Below the pieces are notes generated by a model. The model searched no databases. It worked only from the letters and a program-made list of their open reading frames with translations, and was not told where the DNA came from. This document shows, piece by piece, positions 59,433 through 64,000 of a DNA stretch of 64,000 nucleotides; positions within the stretch are counted from its first letter, which is position 1, and the number at the start of each line of letters is the position of its first letter. Source of the DNA: Takashimella koratensis (taxonomy: Eukaryota > Basidiomycota > Tremellomycetes > Trichosporonales > Tetragoniomycetaceae). The stretch lies in assembly GCA_003116875.1 (NCBI GenBank), contig BCKT01000001.1:2289486-2353485 (forward strand), read 5' to 3'. Position numbers and translations under genes: made by a program.

Positions 59433-61793
59433 ATGCCTACCCCATCCACCGTCCTCATCCCCCTCCACTCCCTCTCTCTAACCCCTTCCCAACCCCTTCA
59501 CCCTCCCCGTCTCCCTTCCCCTCCCTCTCCTACCCCAAGCTCCAGCTCCACCCGGCCCTTCCCCACGCTCCCCTCTCACCCTTCCTCCTCCACCCCATCT
59601 CGATCCCAGTCCCAACCCGCTCGCCGACCCACATCTACGACCTTCGCAACCGCCTCAGACGACCCCCTTGCCGACCTACGTCGTGTCGTCGCTCGCCTTC
59701 GCACCGCCAAGCGCGTCGTCGTCATCTGTGGCGCAGGGGTATCCACCGCTGCCCAGATCCCAGACTTTCGATCAGCCGAGGGCCTGTTCCGAGCTAACCG
59801 CGAAGACGGGCCCGCAGGACCGTTGTCTTCGTCATCTTCGGTGCGTGGAGGGAGCAGGGATGAGAGGTCTGCCTTGGGCTCCGACGGAGAGAGTGGGTCG
59901 GCTATACCTAGAAGCGACGGGGGACCGAGAGCGATTGGGAAGAAAAGTTCACGTGGTCGGGGTCAACCAAGCGTCCTCGACTTGTTCCATGTGAAATGCC
60001 TGACCGTGAGTGGTGTTCTCTTCCACTTGGCCCACGACACTAATCCATCTCAATCTTCTCTTCTCCTCTTTTTTCTTTCTTCTTCTTCATTCACTTTCTA
60101 TCCGAAGTAGCTTTCAACTGTACTGACGCACGACCCCCAGTCTCACACCTTGTTACCGGCCCACCACGCGCTCCTCAATGACCTATGGGATCGATCACGT
60201 ACTGCCTCACCTACATCTTTCCACCACTTTCTTGCCCGCGTGGATGCCGAGGGCCGGCTTGTCCGGTGTTACACCCAGAACATTGACGGCCTTGAATCTA
60301 AAGTCGGTCTGAGTGTTGGAGTACCCCCTCGACGATCTCGGTCCCGGTTAAAGAAACCCGTACCTACCGACCCAGTAACAACCGACCTCACCCCTCAACT
60401 GCTCGTACCCTCCTCATCGCTTCCGGCCTCACCGCCTTCGTCTTCCCCTGCGTCCCTAGATCCCGCACCTTCTTCACCAGATGTCAACACCCTCGACCCT
60501 GCATGTATCCCGCTACACGGCCAACTGGCCTCGTTGGTCTGCTCCATCTGCTCTGCGAGCTACCCAATCTCCGACTTTCTCCCGCTCCCCGATGACCCCA
60601 TCGCCTGCCCGGGCTGCGCCGAAACGTCCGAGATCCGGTCCGCTTTACGCGAAAGACAGCGGAGGCAAGGCCAACTGCGCGCCGATGTCGTCTTGTACGG
60701 TGAAGAACACCCGCTCGGCGAACTCATCGGCGCCGCGGTCGAGCGCGATCTCCGAGGGCGCACGAACCGTACCGGCGGGGGTAAAGTTGATCTCTTGATC
60801 GTTGCCGGAACCACATTGTCGATTCCAGGTGTGAAACGGATCGTGCGAGAGCTGTCGAAATCACTTCGACCACCGCCGCCCTCCGAGAGCTCATCGGGGG
60901 ACGACTCAGACTCGGACGAGGAAGAACTAGAGGAGGAAGCAAAACCCACTCCACGACGGAGACAACCTCGTCAGCCGGCACAACCACCGATTCGTACCGT
61001 GTTCATTAACAACGAACCTCCCGCACGGCCTGCGGAATGGGATGGGACATTTGACGCCTGGGTGCAAGGCGACGTCGAGCAGCTCGTCAGTCTCATCGAC
61101 GATCCATCGTTCGCTGCGCCGCCTAAGCGCGTAAAGCCTTCGACGGGCGGCAAGAAGCAAACCAAGTCCAAACCAGAGTCACCATCATCGTCTACAACGA
61201 ATCTTGCTGCCGTCACGACGCCAAAGAGGAAACTGGCGAGTGCCGGTATACACACGGGCTTGCCGACGCCTGAGAGTTTGGTTAAACCCGCGCGAGGAGA
61301 CAAGGTGGTCTCAATTATCCCAGCACCAAAGAAGCGCCGCACGACTGGACCGGCGACCAAGAGCCCCAAGAGCGAGCGCAAGGGCTCGAAAGTGGCCGCA
61401 CACGTCAACGAGGCGGAAACTACAACCCTGCTTAGTCAGAGCCCCATCACACCCTTCCGTGCTGCGTTCCCACCGACACCGACACCGACGCCACCTTCGC
61501 CCTCGGTCCACGCCCACGCCCGTCCAACTCAAGCCTGGTCGCCGGCAATCCCGATCTCCAAGCTTCTGGCCAACGACAGCGATCCCTCTGGCCACGAGCA
61601 CGGACCCGAACATGGGCAAGGGTCCAAGTGGGTTCACGATTCGTCGACCTTTTTAAATCGCGATTCGTCCCCGGTCTTTTCGCGATCCAGGTCGGACTCA
61701 GTCTTGTCGTCGTTGTCGTCCCCGCCTTCGCCGACCCCTGCGCCGACAGTGGTCCCGGAACTAGTCGATGACGCACTTGGCACTGTCGTATAG
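59433..61793 (+). CDS. Sirtuin (NAD-dependent protein deacetylase), HST3/HST4-like
   Basis: Nuclear class I sirtuin; fungal Hst3/Hst4 remove H3K56 acetylation and guard genome stability. 741 aa; exons 59433-60005 and 60141-61793. NAD-binding loop: VVVICGAGVSTAAQIPDFRS (Gly100 region). The next blocks are LDLFHVKCLT-SHTLLPAHHALL, CYTQNIDGLESKVGL, catalytic His317 in PLHGQLASLVC, and a zinc site C325-x2-C328 with C347-x2-C350. RADVVLYGEEHPLGELIGAA, DLLIVAGTTLSIPGVKRIVR and VFINNEPP follow. Ser/Arg insertions sit between the NAD loop and the first helix block (about 130-180) and after NIDGLE (about 60 residues, Pro/Ser-rich). The C-terminal 230 residues are disordered, with basic patches (PKRKLAS, PKKRR) that can serve as nuclear signals. 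Subclass assignment rests on the zinc-loop layout and NNEPP. Confidence 0.9.
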
Positions 61794-62352
61794 ATTTACA
61801 TGTGGATAAGTAGAAAGAAAGAGCTGTGGTAAGCTGATCCCTGTATGTTGTACTGTCCCCACGTCTTTTGTCTGTGTTTGATACTCTGTCGACGTTTCCA
61901 TCATCACTACGATATACTCTGTATTCATGTCTCCCGATGCATACTTTCATGTCACATCTCTAACATCCAGACTCACAGGGAACTGACACCAATCAAGAGG
62001 CAGGGGACTAACCCAGCCGCCCACTACTGACTGCTGCCTGGCTATCCTCTGCCTCGCCGCCTCTTCGCCTCCTTTGACGGAATCCATCCTTCACTCGCCA
62101 TTGTCTAGATCCGTCGACGCCAGTCTCGCCATTGTCCTCTCCCTCCCTCCTTTCTCCCTCTCCTACACTTACCTCACTCACAAGCGCACCCATTGCCATC
62201 CCTTCCCCCCTACTCCCCAACTCCCCAACCCCACTCCCTACTCTGCGTTATATCCCGCCTACTTTCCCCGTCCCACTCTCACTTTCCTCTAGCCGCCAGC
62301 TCACCCAATGACCATTTATTACCGTCGCCTGACCATCCAAGCCGCTCGAACC
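61794..62352. other. Intergenic region, sirtuin to small unknown gene
   Basis: 559 bp, becoming CT-rich towards the next start (62090-62340). No gene is seen. Confidence 0.5.
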
Positions 62353-63003
62353 ATGTCCACCGGTCCCAAACCCTCGTCCTCGTCCTCGTCGCAGGGTCCC
62401 AAACCCAAACCTGACTCTTCAACCCCTTGGGCATCCCGTTCCCCACCCCCATTCCCAATCACCTACCCTCCTCGTTTCTCTCTCCCTTCAGCGCTCTCTC
62501 CACCCTCCTCCGCCCGCTTGCACGCCTCCGCCCCTTCGCCTGCCTCGGACCTTGTTCTACCGCCGTCGCATGTACCCCGCCGGCTCCCGACCCCGCACCC
62601 ACATGCCGCCCCAGCGTCGACCGGAACACTCTTGGAGCCCGAAGAGGTCGCGCACGTCTTGTCTGAGCTAGCAGGAGATCTGCCCGCTCAGAGACGGGCG
62701 GAACTTGTGCAGCTGTTGTTGAGGCATGTCGGGGTCCAGCAGGGCCGCGCGGCACCTGAGGAAGCCGAGGGACATGGATCAAATTCTGGTATTGGGGCTG
62801 AGGCTGGAGAGGGAAAGGGAGAGGGAGTTGAGGTTGGGAAGGCTGGGAAGGCGAAAAGTCATGGTGATGGGGAGAGGAGGAGCCCGAGGCCCTGCGCAAG
62901 GGAACGTTTGGCAGGGTGAGAGCAGCGAGAATATACAGCGGAAGGCGAAACAGTGACTGACGTGAACTGTCTCAGTCCCGATTCCGAGCCCATGTACCTG
63001 TAG
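62353..63003 (+). CDS. Small unknown protein, 196 aa
   Basis: I do not recognise it. Exons 62353-62915 and 62976-63003, the second being 28 nt (ending DSEPMYL). The first 75 residues are Pro/Ser-rich and disordered. One helix-like block is conserved-looking: EPEEVAHVLSELAGDLPAQR followed by AELVQLLLRHVG. A Gly/Glu/Lys-rich tail follows. The splice has a clear branch (gactgac) and acceptor (tctcag). With little else to compare, the strand and start are moderately supported; an antisense frame of 146 codons exists but has no ordered block. Confidence 0.5.
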
Positions 63004-63388
63004 CGCCACACCTGTCGAGGAAAGTCTGTCGTCGTCGTCGTCGTCATCGTCGGGACCAGTGCTCAGTGTTCCCTATCCGGTATCCCTTATGATGTATCCC
63101 CTTTGCCCAGACAGTGTAGTACAGAAACAAATGCTATGTAGGGTTCTCAGTCTTCCTACGCTACAGAGAACCTGTACCTCGATTAGACCCAGCATGTGTA
63201 AAGTCAAGCAGAGCAAGTCTATCTTGTTTCCTACCACCACCACCACCACCACCACCACCCTTTCATTCTCCTCACCGGGGTATTGCCACCTCCCACCACC
63301 TCTTTCCCCCTCTCATACCGCCTCTTTGTCTCACCTGCCACGAGACGCTGTGCGATCCACTCACCCCACGCCCCACTCCAGTCCACGT
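63004..63388. repeat. Intergenic region with triplet repeats
   Basis: 385 bp containing gtc/cgt triplets (about 63026-63052) and a CCA trinucleotide run (about 63232-63260). No gene is seen. Confidence 0.6.
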
Positions 63389-63994
63389 CTAGACATCGCG
63401 GTACGTACTATTCGCGCTCGTCCGTCTTGACGCGACATGTGGTGCGAGCTGACTAGCTCCACTCTTCCCTATTGACCCCATCTGATCTCCTACCCCATTA
63501 CTCAAACCACCACCCACGCCACCCACGCCCGTCCCCACCGTGCTCCCGCCTGCCGTAGGGATCGGAACAGCCGCATAGGAATAGTGCTCGCCCCGTACCG
63601 TCCGGCCGTCGGCGGGGACAGGAGAAGGCGACCGCGAAATGGGTTGAGATTCTTCGTCTAGTCCACCTTCGTCGGCAAGCTTCTTCTGCTCTTGCTTCAT
63701 ACCGGACACCTAAGAGGCAAGAGGAGAGATCAGCAAGGAGCGGTCGAGAAAAAGACTGTCAGCAAGGGTTGAAGAGGAGGACGGAAACGGAGAAAGGCTT
63801 ACCGCGACCCAGAGAGCGGAGGAGAGGATGATGATTGTGCCGATCATACTAAGCAGCGAAGGGACGGTGTGGAACAGGAAGAGCTCAAGGAGGAGGGAGA
63901 AGAAGAGCTGGGTGTACATTGCCAGCCCAGCTCGTCCGGCCTTCTCTCTTTGCAGCCCAAGGGTGACGAAGACTTGAGCTAGGAAGCCAAAGAC
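63389..63994 (-). CDS. EamA-type transporter (SLC35G-like), 3' part only
   Basis: C-terminal end of a drug/metabolite-superfamily membrane carrier; substrate unknown. Two exons are visible on the minus strand: 63994-63803 and 63709-63389; the rest lies beyond the window. The acceptor (ttacag) is right at the window edge, so 63994 is an exon start rather than the gene start. It encodes VFGFLAQVFVTLGLQREKAG, RAGLAMYTQLFFSLLLELFL and PSLLSMIGTIIILSSALWVA. These are two membrane helices with the GLQREKAG loop typical of SLC35G/EamA proteins. The final exon is a cytosolic tail, rich in Gly/Ser with a KQEQKKLADE start, ending STYRDV. Confidence 0.82.
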
Positions 63995-64000
63995 CTGTAA

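Noticed and set aside
1..64000. tRNA, rRNA or transposon genes
   Set aside because: Reading the intergenic regions by eye, I found no cloverleaf with A and B boxes, no rRNA-like stretch, and no reverse transcriptase or transposase motif. A tRNAscan or profile search could still reveal a weak one.

Overview
This window comes from a basidiomycete fungus, most likely a tremellomycete yeast (Cryptococcus/Tremella/Trichosporonales type). The genes are intron-dense. The introns are mostly 35-100 nt, begin GTGAGT/GTAAGT/GTACGT, and have a CTGAC/CTAAC-like branch site close to the acceptor. Tiny exons (5, 9, 10, 12 and 15 nt) are common, the sequence is fairly GC-rich, and intergenic spaces are short with pyrimidine-rich leaders. 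I rebuilt 24 gene models by hand-splicing: 22 are complete and two run off the window edges. In every complete model the exon lengths add up to a whole number of codons.

Layout: (1) 1-8.4 kb: SEC20 (-, 3' end cut by the window), a mitochondrial HAD phosphatase of the CECR5 family (+), NAP1 (-) and a hemerythrin-like HHE protein (+). (2) 8.4-19 kb, a metabolic stretch: Zn2Cys6 transcription factor (-), class II aldolase-like protein (-), a sequencing gap, AmdS-type amidase (+) and a pantothenate-type MFS permease (+). (3) 19.6-30 kb: an intronless 920-aa tail-anchored orphan (-), a 257-aa orphan (+), ceramide synthase LAG1 (-) and Arp2/3 subunit ARPC2 (+). (4) 30-35 kb: B-type cyclin (+) and NC2-alpha/BUR6 (-). 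(5) 35.4-58.8 kb: the two fatty acid synthase genes, FAS2 and FAS1, on the same strand. They are separated by a DUF2945/TUDOR-like small protein, a mucin-like membrane protein, an EFM7-like methyltransferase, the ABC ATPase CAF16 and urease accessory UreF. (6) 59-64 kb: an HST3/HST4-like sirtuin (+), a small unknown protein (+) and the 3' end of an EamA/SLC35G-like transporter (-).

The main biological point is the architecture of the fatty acid synthase. The chain order is AT-ER-DH-MPT-ACP on FAS1 (2519 aa) and KR-KS-PPT on FAS2 (1435 aa). Compared with the baker's-yeast arrangement, the break between subunits has moved about 470 residues downstream, so MPT is uninterrupted and ACP sits on the 'beta' chain. 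FAS2 lies 5' of FAS1, so the genomic order is the reverse of the domain order. Ceramide synthase and a pantothenate-type permease (precursor of the ACP cofactor) are in the same 42 kb.

Two N-gaps are bordered by implausible G/C homopolymers. At the second gap, 95 bases are repeated exactly on both sides and duplicate an exon. This is an assembly artefact, not biology.
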